Source: JASHVB01 sp035486135 (GTDB lineage: Bacteria > Pseudomonadota > Alphaproteobacteria > Acetobacterales > Acetobacteraceae). Taken from it: a stretch of DNA of 9,603 nt. Every line of letters begins with the position of its first letter. Position 1 is the first letter of the stretch. The notes beneath the pieces were generated by a model. The model did no database searches, was not told the origin of the DNA, and saw nothing but the letters and a program-made list of their open reading frames with translations. The stretch lies in the NCBI GenBank assembly GCA_035486135.1, contig DATHNI010000527.1:1-9603 (forward strand), written 5' to 3'. Both the position numbers and the translations under genes were made by a program. Positions 1 to 6,062 of the stretch are shown piece after piece.

Positions 1-66
1 CGCCTGCATCTGGCGGGTCTCGCCGGACGAACGGATCAACATTCGGGGCGTTGTCCCGCACCCCAA

Positions 67-2271
67 CTACCAGACTGTTGGCACCATCGGCGCTTCGGGG
101 AGGTCCGCAACCTCCCATGCCTCTCTGCCGCCGCGGTACCAATAGACTTGGGAGTAACCGAGTGCCACGAGCCGTAGCGCCAGATTGCGGCCGCCGAAAC
201 GTTCCGAACTCCAGCCGACCACCACGATAGCGCGCGTGCGATCGCCGCCGGTCAGTTCCGCCATTTTTCGGCGAAGACGATCTTGCATCGGATCTGCGAC
301 GCCGGCGCCCCAGCCGGATTCCGCGAGGCCAACCGCGCCCGGCAGTGACCGCCCTGAAAACGATTCCATCGTATCGACGATGATCGGCGTGTGACCCGCC
401 AGCAGGCGCGCGAGGTCCTCTGTGAGGATCGTCGCGACACCCGGTGCGGTGGTTGGCGTCGGTCCCGCGAGATTGTCGTCCTCGTGTAATCGGTCGTCCG
501 ATTTCGTACCGAAATCGGCGCCTTCGTCGGCATGGTCGCGCAGACCGGCGAGGGCTATCGCCTCGCGGTAGCGCTCCAATTGGGCCGCGTAGACCGGACT
601 CGTCATGGCTCCCGGAGCGTGGTTGCGCACCGTGTACCAGGGCCAAACCTGGTTTGCCTGGTTTACGAGACGATGGGCTTCCTCGAGGTGTCCCAGGCGT
701 GCATTGGCGGCGGCTTCGTGCAGCATGTTTTCGGCGCGCCAGACCGGACGGCTGTTGGGGTTCGCCGCCAGCGCGCGCTGATCCCAGGCAATCGCCTCTT
801 CATCACGACCCAGCAGCAGGGTCGCGAACCCAAGCAGCGCATAACGGTCCGCCATATAGGGGGCGTGAGGATCGGCGCGAATGTTCTGCTGCAGCGCCGA
901 AACCGCCTCTTCTGCCCGGCCAAGCAAGATCATGCAGTATCCGGCGGGTGCGAATGTCCAGGGCGGAGCGTGAGGAAATTGCTCCCGGAGGTATTGGAAA
1001 GCGACCAGGGCTTCAGCGCAATGGCCTCTGGCGAGAAGCAGATGCGCATTGGCCGTCAACACGCCTTGCTCGTTCGGTTCTATTTGTCGCGCGCGGCCGA
1101 TCATCTCCTCGGCCCGATCCAGGTCCGGCCCCTTATGCCCCTTCTCGATCAGGGTGAACGCCAGTCCCAGCAGCGCATCAATGGAGTGGGGATCCAGGGT
1201 CACGGCCCGTTCGAACAGCTTTTGCCGTTGCCCGACGCTACGCGTGTCCGGCGTGTGAAACCACAGCGAGCGGGCCTGCAGGATCAGATCGAAGGCCTCC
1301 GGGTCGTTGGGGTGCTCTCGCTTGGCGCGGGCGCTCGCGACGTCGGTCAGCGCGATGTTCGTGGCCTGTCCGATCTGACGGACAAGCCCATCCCGCCCGA
1401 TGTCGCCGCCCGGCGGGGGTAGATCGAACCGGTCGGACCAGAGATGTGCCTCGGTGTCGGTCTCGATCAACTCCACGTCGATCCGCGTCATGCTGCCAGC
1501 CTCGTGGACGCTGCCTTCCAGCACGTACCGCACGCCCAACGCATCGCCGATCTCGCGCGGGCTCGTGGATTTTCCTTCGTAGGTCCTGGCGGCCGTGCGG
1601 GCGATGACGAACATTCCAGAGATGTGCGACAAATGCGTCGTGAGGTCGTCGGTGACCGTCCCCGCCACCGGATCGTCTTTCGGATCGCCGCCGATATTTT
1701 CGAACGGCAGCACGACGACCGATAGCAGGGGGCGATCAGCGAACGGCTTCGTCGTGATGCGAAACCAGGCGTAGCCGCCGGCCGCGAGGCCCAAGGCGGC
1801 GACGAGAACGACACCGGCCCAAAAGCGCATGCGCGGCCACGGGCTCGTTACCGATGGGACGGACGGTTCGTCCAGGCGCATCGTTTGCGGCACGGGCACG
1901 ACGGTAGCGTCGGAGTACGGTAGCGGCGACGGTACGACCCCTGGCAGGAAGCGATATCCGCGGCCCGGTATCGTCTGGATGCAACTTCCGCCCGAACGTT
2001 CGGCATCCAGAATCCGCCGCAGCGTGGAGATCTGCATGGTCAGGTTCGCGTCCTCGACCAGGACTTTCCCCCACACGGCTTGCATGATTTCCGATTTGGA
2101 CAGCAGGGCGCCGCCTTGTTCCACCAACAGGCAGAGCAGGTCGAAAGCACGCGATCCGATCGGGATCGGGGTTTCATTTCCGGCGTCGTCAACCCGGGAC
2201 ACGGAACGTTTGTGCCGATCCAACAGAAAACTGTCGAACCGATACATCCGAGGCCGTGAAATATCGTCCAT
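67..2271 (-). CDS. Membrane-anchored winged-helix regulator with TolB-like, TPR and degenerate rhodanese domains
   Basis: This encodes a 734-residue transcription regulator of the CadC-like one-component type, with DNA binding in the cytoplasm and sensing probably across the membrane. Residues about 9-111 form an OmpR/PhoB-type winged helix (AFDLLCLLVEQGG near the start, IQTIPGRGYRF at the end). Residues about 149-172 are one transmembrane helix, FWAGVVLVAALGLAAGGYAWF. Residues about 182-283 match the TolB/FlgO-like segment often found in such regulators (VVLPFENIGGD, YVLEGSVHEAG, LWSDRFD). Residues about 322-548 look like TPR repeats. Residues about 614-734 resemble a rhodanese domain (ALGYSQVYWYRGGREAW), but the expected Cys after the AIVVV strand is Gly686, so sulfurtransferase activity is unlikely. 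The frame runs upstream to a TTG at 2523, but those 84 extra codons are Arg/Ser-rich and resemble no domain. The ATG at 2271 (MDDIS) fits the family better; an ATG at 2247 is another option. The first gene downstream lies outside the window, so the target is unknown. Confidence 0.88.
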   Translation of the reverse strand: MDDISRPRMYRFDSFLLDRHKRSVSRVDDAGNETPIPIGSRAFDLLCLLVEQGGALLSKSEIMQAVWGKVLVEDANLTMQISTLRRILDAERSGGSCIQTIPGRGYRFLPGVVPSPLPYSDATVVPVPQTMRLDEPSVPSVTSPWPRMRFWAGVVLVAALGLAAGGYAWFRITTKPFADRPLLSVVVLPFENIGGDPKDDPVAGTVTDDLTTHLSHISGMFVIARTAARTYEGKSTSPREIGDALGVRYVLEGSVHEAGSMTRIDVELIETDTEAHLWSDRFDLPPPGGDIGRDGLVRQIGQATNIALTDVASARAKREHPNDPEAFDLILQARSLWFHTPDTRSVGQRQKLFERAVTLDPHSIDALLGLAFTLIEKGHKGPDLDRAEEMIGRARQIEPNEQGVLTANAHLLLARGHCAEALVAFQYLREQFPHAPPWTFAPAGYCMILLGRAEEAVSALQQNIRADPHAPYMADRYALLGFATLLLGRDEEAIAWDQRALAANPNSRPVWRAENMLHEAAANARLGHLEEAHRLVNQANQVWPWYTVRNHAPGAMTSPVYAAQLERYREAIALAGLRDHADEGADFGTKSDDRLHEDDNLAGPTPTTAPGVATILTEDLARLLAGHTPIIVDTMESFSGRSLPGAVGLAESGWGAGVADPMQDRLRRKMAELTGGDRTRAIVVVGWSSERFGGRNLALRLVALGYSQVYWYRGGREAWEVADLPEAPMVPTVW

Positions 2272-2393
2272 CGCTGGGATCCGCCGCCTTGACGTGAACA
2301 GGGCCGCGATGCGTCGCGTCGGACGACTCGAGGACTGCCGCGCGCGGCCTACGACGGTTCGCGATAGAGAACGTCCCGTAACGCAACCTACAG

Positions 2394-2422
2394 ATTGTAA
2401 CAGCTGGTCGCTATTCACATAA
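2394..2422 (-). promoter_or_regulatory. Weak sigma70-like promoter candidate for the regulator
   Basis: On the minus strand TTATGT (2422-2417) and TACAAT (2399-2394) are separated by 17 bp. The -10 match is fair and the -35 match is poor. It would give a 5' leader of roughly 115 nt to the ATG at 2271, and it would exclude the longer TTG start at 2523. This is pattern matching only; GC-rich alphaproteobacterial promoters are often hard to recognise by eye. Confidence 0.2.
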
Positions 2423-2510
2423 ACCTCATCGTTCGCGATCGCGTTGGCCGCCACGGTTTTGGTGGCGTCACGATTTCGGCGAGGGTTTCTGCCGTCAGAC
2501 CCCGGACAGT

Positions 2511-2563
2511 CGATTGATTTCAAATCGTTTTGCAGGAATTTGGAGCGATTTGCATGAAATTCG
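2511..2563. repeat. Cluster of short palindrome and 20-bp-spaced direct repeats, possible operator
   Basis: GATTTCAAATC (2516-2526) is a perfect 11 bp palindrome. Directly after it are two copies of an 18 bp sequence, CGTTTTGCAGGAATTTGG (2526-2543) and CGATTTGCATGAAATTCG (2546-2563), identical at 14 of 18 positions and offset by exactly 20 bp. GAATTT (2536-2541) and AAATTC (2557-2562) are also inverted with respect to each other. OmpR/PhoB-type winged helices bind direct repeats on one face of the helix, so this could be a site for the neighbouring regulator. That link is inference. Confidence 0.4.
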
Positions 2564-2660
2564 TGGCGCCGCTGCCCGACGTCCGGTTACCGACGCCGCC
2601 TACCCGGCTCCAGCCGGGATCGGTCCGGGCAAGCCATGAAAGACTTACACCTCGATTCAT

Positions 2661-2665
2661 GGAGG
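2661..2665 (+). promoter_or_regulatory. Strong Shine-Dalgarno for the ORF at 2672
   Basis: GGAGG lies 6 nt before the ATG at 2672. This is the best ribosome binding site in the left half of the window and is the main reason to believe the otherwise unrecognised small ORF. Confidence 0.55.
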
Positions 2666-2671
2666 TAGTCG

Positions 2672-3064
2672 ATGCGAGTGAATCCGGATTCCGGTGAAGG
2701 TCGAATTCATTCCTTTTCATTCGCGCGTACGGATCGCCATCGAGCGCCACAAGCTGTGGTGGTCGTAGGCCCTGCGACTGAGACTGATTCCGACGCGACC
2801 TGGATCGCCTTCCTGCTTTCGCGTTGCAGCCCGGTACGGGCGCGAGACTTCGCGCGCGCCATGGCGGAGCGAACCGCGTGGGACATCGAACTCGACTGGC
2901 ACGACCACTGGGAGCGGGTCGCCACCTTACTCGCCGATAATGCTGCGATGAGTCCGTGGCCGCTGATGCCGGATGCCGCGGTGTCCGCAGGCACCGGCTC
3001 GTTTGTGGTGCCGAGCCAACAGCGAGCGTGCATCGCGCGCGATGGGAGCATGACGCCTGGGTGA
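2672..3064 (+). CDS. Hypothetical protein, 130 residues
   Basis: I do not recognise this protein. It is supported by a GGAGG ribosome binding site 6 nt before the ATG and by a middle portion with normal codon use. That portion reads as a helical, Trp-rich segment from about residue 43 to 93 (ATWIAFLLSRC, FARAMAERTAWDIELDWHDHW, ERVATLLADN). The first 35 and last 30 residues look less protein-like. There is no signal peptide or membrane segment. The stop codon sits inside a perfect inverted repeat that could serve as a transcript end or an operator. It lies divergent from the regulator and upstream of the AEC permease, separated from the latter by 238 bp, so it is probably not translationally coupled to either. 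A minus-strand frame overlapping it (2707-3162) is Ser/Ala/Arg-rich and lacks a ribosome binding site, so I prefer this strand. The gene could still be spurious. Confidence 0.5.
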   Translation: MRVNPDSGEGRIHSFSFARTDRHRAPQAVVVVGPATETDSDATWIAFLLSRCSPVRARDFARAMAERTAWDIELDWHDHWERVATLLADNAAMSPWPLMPDAAVSAGTGSFVVPSQQRACIARDGSMTPG

Positions 3065-3087
3065 CAGTCGTCACACCTGTCACCCGG
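3056..3087. terminator. Perfect inverted repeat at the stop codon of the small ORF
   Basis: GGGTGACAG (3059-3067) and CTGTCACCC (3077-3085) are perfect 9 bp inverted arms around a 9 nt loop, extendable by a T-G and a C-G pair. The TGA stop at 3062-3064 is inside the left arm. A nested GTGAC/GTCAC pair (3061-3074) gives an alternative fold. No T tract follows, so it is not a classical intrinsic terminator. It could instead be an operator or an mRNA-stabilising hairpin. Confidence 0.35.
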
Positions 3088-3113
3088 GCAACAGCTACCG
3101 GCGGATGTCGATC

Positions 3114-3133
3114 CATCGAAGTTAAATTCGATG
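3114..3133. promoter_or_regulatory. 20 bp hyphenated palindrome upstream of the AEC permease
   Basis: CATCGAA and TTCGATG are 7 bp perfect inverted arms around GTTAAA, about 170 bp upstream of the permease start. The AT-rich centre and dimer-sized spacing fit a repressor or activator site. No bound protein can be named, and no clear -35/-10 pair is visible beside it. Confidence 0.3.
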
Positions 3134-3302
3134 AAATCAGGCAGCATCGTGATCTGCGTCACAAACTCCGAAAGTCGTACGTGCCAAGTGTGGTCAGATC
3201 GACATCATAGCTCCCGACGCACCCACCGCCGTACTGATGCTTGGCTCCACCAAGAGGGTTTTTCGTTTCCCGTCCATAAGACCACTATCTGGAGCAGCGC
3301 TC

Positions 3303-4181
3303 ATGCTTGGACCGATCCTGGCTGCCGTTATTCCGGTTTTGGCGACCGCAGGACTTGGCTTCGCCTGGGTCCGTTCGGGCCGGCCATTCGAGAACGCGAT
3401 GTTCACGCCGCTGGTCGTGGATATCGGAACGCCATGCCTGATCTTCGGCACGTTCGCCAGGACCGCCATCGCGCCGGCGCAGTTCGCGACGATCGCGCTC
3501 GCTTCGACGACGGCGATCGCCTGTTTCGCTTTGGTGGCCGCGATCGTTCTGCCGCCGACCGGGCTTCGACTGCGGACCTTTCTCCCCTCGCTGAGCTTCC
3601 CGAACAACGGAAACCTGGGGTTGCCGCTGGCCGCCTATGCCTTCGGGGAAGCCGGGTTGGGCTACGCGATCGTCTTCTATGCCATCTGCATGATCGGCCA
3701 GTTTACCGTAGGCCAGGCGATCGCCGCTGGCTCGGCAAACTGGCGCGGCATACTGCGGTTGCCGCTGATATACGCCGTCCTGCTCGGCGTGGGCGTCTCC
3801 GTCTGGCACGTGGCGTTGCCGCAATGGTTTACCAACACCATTTCGCTGATCGGTGGCATGACGATCCCGCTCATGTTGTTGATGCTTGGCGCCTCGCTTG
3901 CCCGACTCCGAGTGGTGCTGGTTTCTCAGGCGATGGCGCTGTCCGCTTTGCGAATTGGCGCTGGCGCCTGTATCGGCCTGGTTATCGCTTCGATGTTTGA
4001 ACTCGATGCGACCGCGCGATCCGTGCTGATCATGCAATGTGCCATGCCGGTTGCTGTCTACAACTATCTCTTTGCCCAGAAGTGGAACAACCAGCCGGAG
4101 GAAGTAGCGAGCCTGGTGATCGTCTCCACCCTCGTGTCCACCTTCACCGTGCCGGTACTGCTCCGCATCCTGATGTTTTGA
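3303..4181 (+). CDS. Auxin efflux carrier (AEC) family transporter
   Basis: This is a 292-residue inner-membrane permease of the AEC family, whose bacterial members move organic acids such as malate or malonate, or other small anions. Hydrophobic segments alternate along the whole protein: an N-terminal ILAAVIPVLATAGLGFAWV, a central block with SFPNNGNLGLPLAAYAFG (the family's conserved Asn/Gly/Pro-rich segment in the first half), and a second half with GGMTIPLMLLMLGASLARL and QCAMPVAVYNYLFAQKW. The last two are typical of the second bundle, including the conserved Pro residues, and roughly ten membrane spans fit. The length is close to normal for bacterial members. An in-frame ATG at 3237 has no ribosome binding site, whereas the ATG at 3303 has GGAG at 3291-3294 and puts the first membrane segment at the N-terminus, so I chose 3303. 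It is followed after 14 bp by the 134-residue gene, so the two are probably co-transcribed. The substrate is not predictable. Confidence 0.9.
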   Translation: MLGPILAAVIPVLATAGLGFAWVRSGRPFENAMFTPLVVDIGTPCLIFGTFARTAIAPAQFATIALASTTAIACFALVAAIVLPPTGLRLRTFLPSLSFPNNGNLGLPLAAYAFGEAGLGYAIVFYAICMIGQFTVGQAIAAGSANWRGILRLPLIYAVLLGVGVSVWHVALPQWFTNTISLIGGMTIPLMLLMLGASLARLRVVLVSQAMALSALRIGAGACIGLVIASMFELDATARSVLIMQCAMPVAVYNYLFAQKWNNQPEEVASLVIVSTLVSTFTVPVLLRILMF

Positions 4182-4195
4182 GGGAGGATCGACCG

Positions 4196-4600
4196 ATGAA
4201 GATTCCCGCGATACTGATTGAGGGAGTTACCACTTCCTCAGTGACGGAAGACGGCCGCTACATGGCTCTCACATTGCGGGAGCCGTCTGGCATGTCCTTT
4301 ACGCTCGGCGTTCCGGGCGGGGAGGTTCCGCACCTTATCGATCGAGCGGCCCGCGCGCTGAGCGACCGGGAACGGATCCTTCGGCCTGATGGAAGCGCGA
4401 GGTTCGTGGCCACCTGGTGGAACCTCATCCGACAGGGCGAGGAAGGCAACTTCGTCCTCTCATTCACCTTTGGCGCGGGCGGTGCCCTGTCTTTCGTCCT
4501 TACCGACGATATGGTGGCAAGGCTGAAGGATACGCTGTGTTGCCTTATCGGGTCGGCTCCGCCCAATGGGGACGTTGGAGTCCGAACCGAGAAAGTGTGA
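4196..4600 (+). CDS. Hypothetical protein, 134 residues, co-transcribed with the AEC permease
   Basis: I do not assign a family. The ATG at 4196 is preceded by GGAGG (4183-4187) with 8 nt spacing, directly after the permease stop at 4181, so this is a real gene in a two-gene unit. The protein has no signal peptide or membrane helix and appears cytoplasmic. It seems to hold two similar units, each two beta strands followed by an amphipathic helix: YMALTLREPSGMSFTLGVPG then VPHLIDRAARAL (about residues 22-61), and FVLSFTFGAGGALSFVLTDD then MVARLKDTLCCL (about residues 86-118). The last 15 residues are probably disordered. Its position suggests a job linked to the permease or its substrate, but nothing in the sequence shows one. 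The frame stays open to 4037 inside the permease gene, but that extension is Cys/His/Pro-rich shadow coding. Confidence 0.8.
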   Translation: MKIPAILIEGVTTSSVTEDGRYMALTLREPSGMSFTLGVPGGEVPHLIDRAARALSDRERILRPDGSARFVATWWNLIRQGEEGNFVLSFTFGAGGALSFVLTDDMVARLKDTLCCLIGSAPPNGDVGVRTEKV

Positions 4601-4899
4601 GGCGTCGCATACGGAAAAGTAGACGATTTGCGGCGCGCGAAGTCTGTCGCCGATCAGTACGGTCATTGCCGAGTTCTTCGCGCGGCCAAAACCGGGCGAG
4701 AGGCCTCCGGCTCCGGTGCCGACCGGCTGGACGAGGCGCCCGTCCCGTGTGATCCGGCTGGCTGCCGGGGCACGGCGCTGCCCGTTCCGGCTACCGATCC
4801 CACGTGGCGACCGGGGGCACCGAGGGGCGATTTCGGGGGAAGGGCGTGGGACGGCCGGCGGCGCCCCGCGCGGCCGGAGCCGAAAAGGGTTGCCAGCCA
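4601..4899. other. Non-coding stretch between the hypothetical gene and the tRNA
   Basis: About 300 bp with no convincing gene on either strand. Open frames cross it on both strands but are Arg/Pro/Gly-rich and have no ribosome binding sites. GC content rises sharply toward the tRNA (about 4740-4890), with self-complementary runs around 4853-4883 but no T tract, so I see no clear terminator for either flanking unit. Confidence 0.5.
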
Positions 4900-4975
4900 T
4901 GGTGGGCCCGGTGGGGCTCGAACCCACGACCCCAAGATTAAAAGTCTCGTGCTCTACCAACTGAGCTACAGGCCC
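4900..4975 (-). tRNA. tRNA-Lys (anticodon TTT)
   Basis: This is a complete 76 nt tRNA with encoded CCA. The 5' acceptor strand GGGCCTG pairs with CGGGCCC through all seven positions, with one T-G wobble at the sixth. The D arm starts AGCTC, with GAGC as the partner strand. The anticodon arm is CGAGA-CTTTTAA-TCTTG, giving anticodon TTT after T33. The T arm is GTGGG-TTCGAGC-CCCAC. The discriminator base is A, followed by CCA at 4902-4900. It is transcribed leftward, downstream of and in the same direction as the asparaginase operon, with 88 bp between them. Confidence 0.97.
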
Positions 4976-4980
4976 GCGCA

Positions 4981-5023
4981 GCCGCCTTGAACGCCAAGCG
5001 GCGCCCCAGGTCAAGGCGACCTG
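4981..5023. terminator. Two tandem hairpins between the asparaginase gene and tRNA-Lys
   Basis: GCCGCCTTG (4981-4989) pairs with CAAGCGGC (4995-5002), with one bulged C and a 5 nt loop. CAGGTC (5007-5012) pairs perfectly with GACCTG (5018-5023) around AAGGC. They lie just past the end of the amidase operon and just before the 5' end of the tRNA. Neither is followed by a T run on the minus strand, so they may be a Rho-dependent end, a processing signal, or part of the tRNA leader. Confidence 0.3.
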
Positions 5024-5063
5024 CCCGCCGCCGCCCGCCCCGTCAAGTCGTCGCCCGCCTCAG

Positions 5064-6062
5064 TCAGTGCGTCCGGAAGATCTCCTCGATCTCCGCCTGC
5101 TCCCGCGTCACCGTCAGTGCCAGCGCCAGCAGGATGCGCGCCTTCTGCGGGTTGAGGTTGTCGGCGATCAGGATGCCCGCCTCACGCAGCCGCGAGCTGC
5201 GGAAAGTCCGCCCGGACCCGGCGCGCGTGCCCTGCACCACCACCACGCCCTCCGAGATCGCCGCCTGCAGCGCCGCGAAATCCCCCGGTGGCGAGAACCC
5301 GGGCGCGAACCCGGCCGACACGATGCCCCGCGCGCCGGCTGCCACGAACGCCCGCACCGCCGTCCCATCGCCGCCGGCATAGGCATACGCGATATCCACC
5401 CGCGGCAACGCCTCCAACCCGCGGATGTCGAACCCGGTCTCCGGAGCACACCGGCGCAGCGGCCGGCGATAGAACGCCACCGCGTCACCGTCGGCGTGGC
5501 CCAGCACGCCGAAATCCGGCGTCCGGAAGGTCTGCAGCCGCAGCGTGGAAGTCTTGGTCACCTCGCGCGCCGCGTGGATCTCGTCGTTCAGCACTACCAG
5601 CACGCCCATGCCGCGCGCCTCGGGGCAGGCGGCGACACGGATCGCATTCACCAGGTTCATCCCCGCATCGGAGGACAGCGCGCTGGACGGCCGCTGCGCG
5701 CCCACCACCACCACCGGCACCGACACCTTCAGTGTCAGGTTCAGCACATACGCGGTTTCCTCCAGCGTCGCCGTGCCGTGCCCGATGACGATGCCGGCGA
5801 GATCCGGGTGGTCCGCCACCAGCCGGTCGCACAACACCGCCAGCGCCTTCCAGTCGGCAAAGTCGATCGCGGTGCTGGGAATGTTGCGGTACGGCACCGC
5901 GATCACGTCGGCCACCAGCGCGGTCTCCGGCCAGCGCTCCAGGATCGCGTCGGCGTGCATCACGTTGCGGGAGGCGCCGTAATCCTGCAGATCGAGCGGT
6001 CCCGCGCCGAGCGAGGCGATCGTCCCGCCTGTGCCGACAAAGGCAACCTTGGGTTTGCTCAT
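5064..6062 (-). CDS. Asparaginase-like amidohydrolase with an altered substrate motif
   Basis: This 332-residue cytoplasmic protein belongs to the bacterial L-asparaginase/glutaminase family, which hydrolyses side-chain amides via an acyl-enzyme on Thr. The first conserved block is VGTGGTIAS, with nucleophile Thr14. The second is GHGTATLEETAY, where Thr97 matches Thr89 of E. coli AnsB and the normally invariant Asp90 is Ala98. Lys170 in EVTKTST matches AnsB Lys162, and Ser63 is a candidate for AnsB Ser58. Asp90 binds the substrate's alpha-amino group, so this enzyme may accept a substrate lacking it or use another residue. The C-terminal half carries VVVVQGTRAGSG, near-typical for the family. 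There is no signal peptide, unlike periplasmic AnsB. The ATG at 6062 overlaps the amidase stop by 4 bp (ATGA), implying translational coupling. The frame continues upstream to 6356 inside the amidase gene, but that is shadow coding. The ribosome binding site is weak, as usual for coupled genes. Confidence 0.93.
   Translation of the reverse strand: MSKPKVAFVGTGGTIASLGAGPLDLQDYGASRNVMHADAILERWPETALVADVIAVPYRNIPSTAIDFADWKALAVLCDRLVADHPDLAGIVIGHGTATLEETAYVLNLTLKVSVPVVVVGAQRPSSALSSDAGMNLVNAIRVAACPEARGMGVLVVLNDEIHAAREVTKTSTLRLQTFRTPDFGVLGHADGDAVAFYRRPLRRCAPETGFDIRGLEALPRVDIAYAYAGGDGTAVRAFVAAGARGIVSAGFAPGFSPPGDFAALQAAISEGVVVVQGTRAGSGRTFRSSRLREAGILIADNLNPQKARILLALALTVTREQAEIEEIFRTH

Larger units (their letters stand above)
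2272..2671. other. Gene-poor intergenic region upstream of the regulator
   Basis: These 400 bp separate the divergent regulator and the small ORF at 2672. The minus-strand frame stays open through 2523 but reads as Arg/Ser-rich low-complexity protein from a TTG, so I treat it as non-coding. Base composition is more AT-rich than in the genes. The notable content is a repeat cluster at 2511-2563 and one weak minus-strand promoter-like pair; both are listed separately. Confidence 0.55.

Noticed and set aside
1..66. Start of another gene downstream of the regulator.
   Set aside because: Only 66 bp are visible with no ribosome binding site, motif or hairpin to support a call.
444..1422. Long plus-strand frames opposite the regulator gene.
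   Set aside because: They are Arg/Gln/Pro-rich antisense shadows of a high-GC gene with clear domains on the other strand.
2272..2523. An 84-codon N-terminal extension of the regulator from a TTG at 2523.
   Set aside because: It is Arg/Ser-rich, matches no domain, starts at TTG without a ribosome binding site and overlaps the likely promoter region.
2707..3162. A minus-strand 151-residue frame opposite the orphan ORF.
   Set aside because: Composition is Ser/Ala/Arg/Thr-rich with no ribosome binding site; the plus-strand ORF has GGAGG.
4853..4883. GC-rich self-complementary run downstream of the tRNA as an intrinsic terminator.
   Set aside because: The arms do not pair cleanly and no T tract follows on the minus strand.
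4460..5014. Open frames across the tRNA, such as the minus-strand one reading GPVAQLVEHETFNLGVVGSS and the plus-strand ones reading GARTHDPKIKS or GLEPTTPRLK.
   Set aside because: These are well-known false proteins made by translating a tRNA-Lys gene; the region folds as a complete tRNA.
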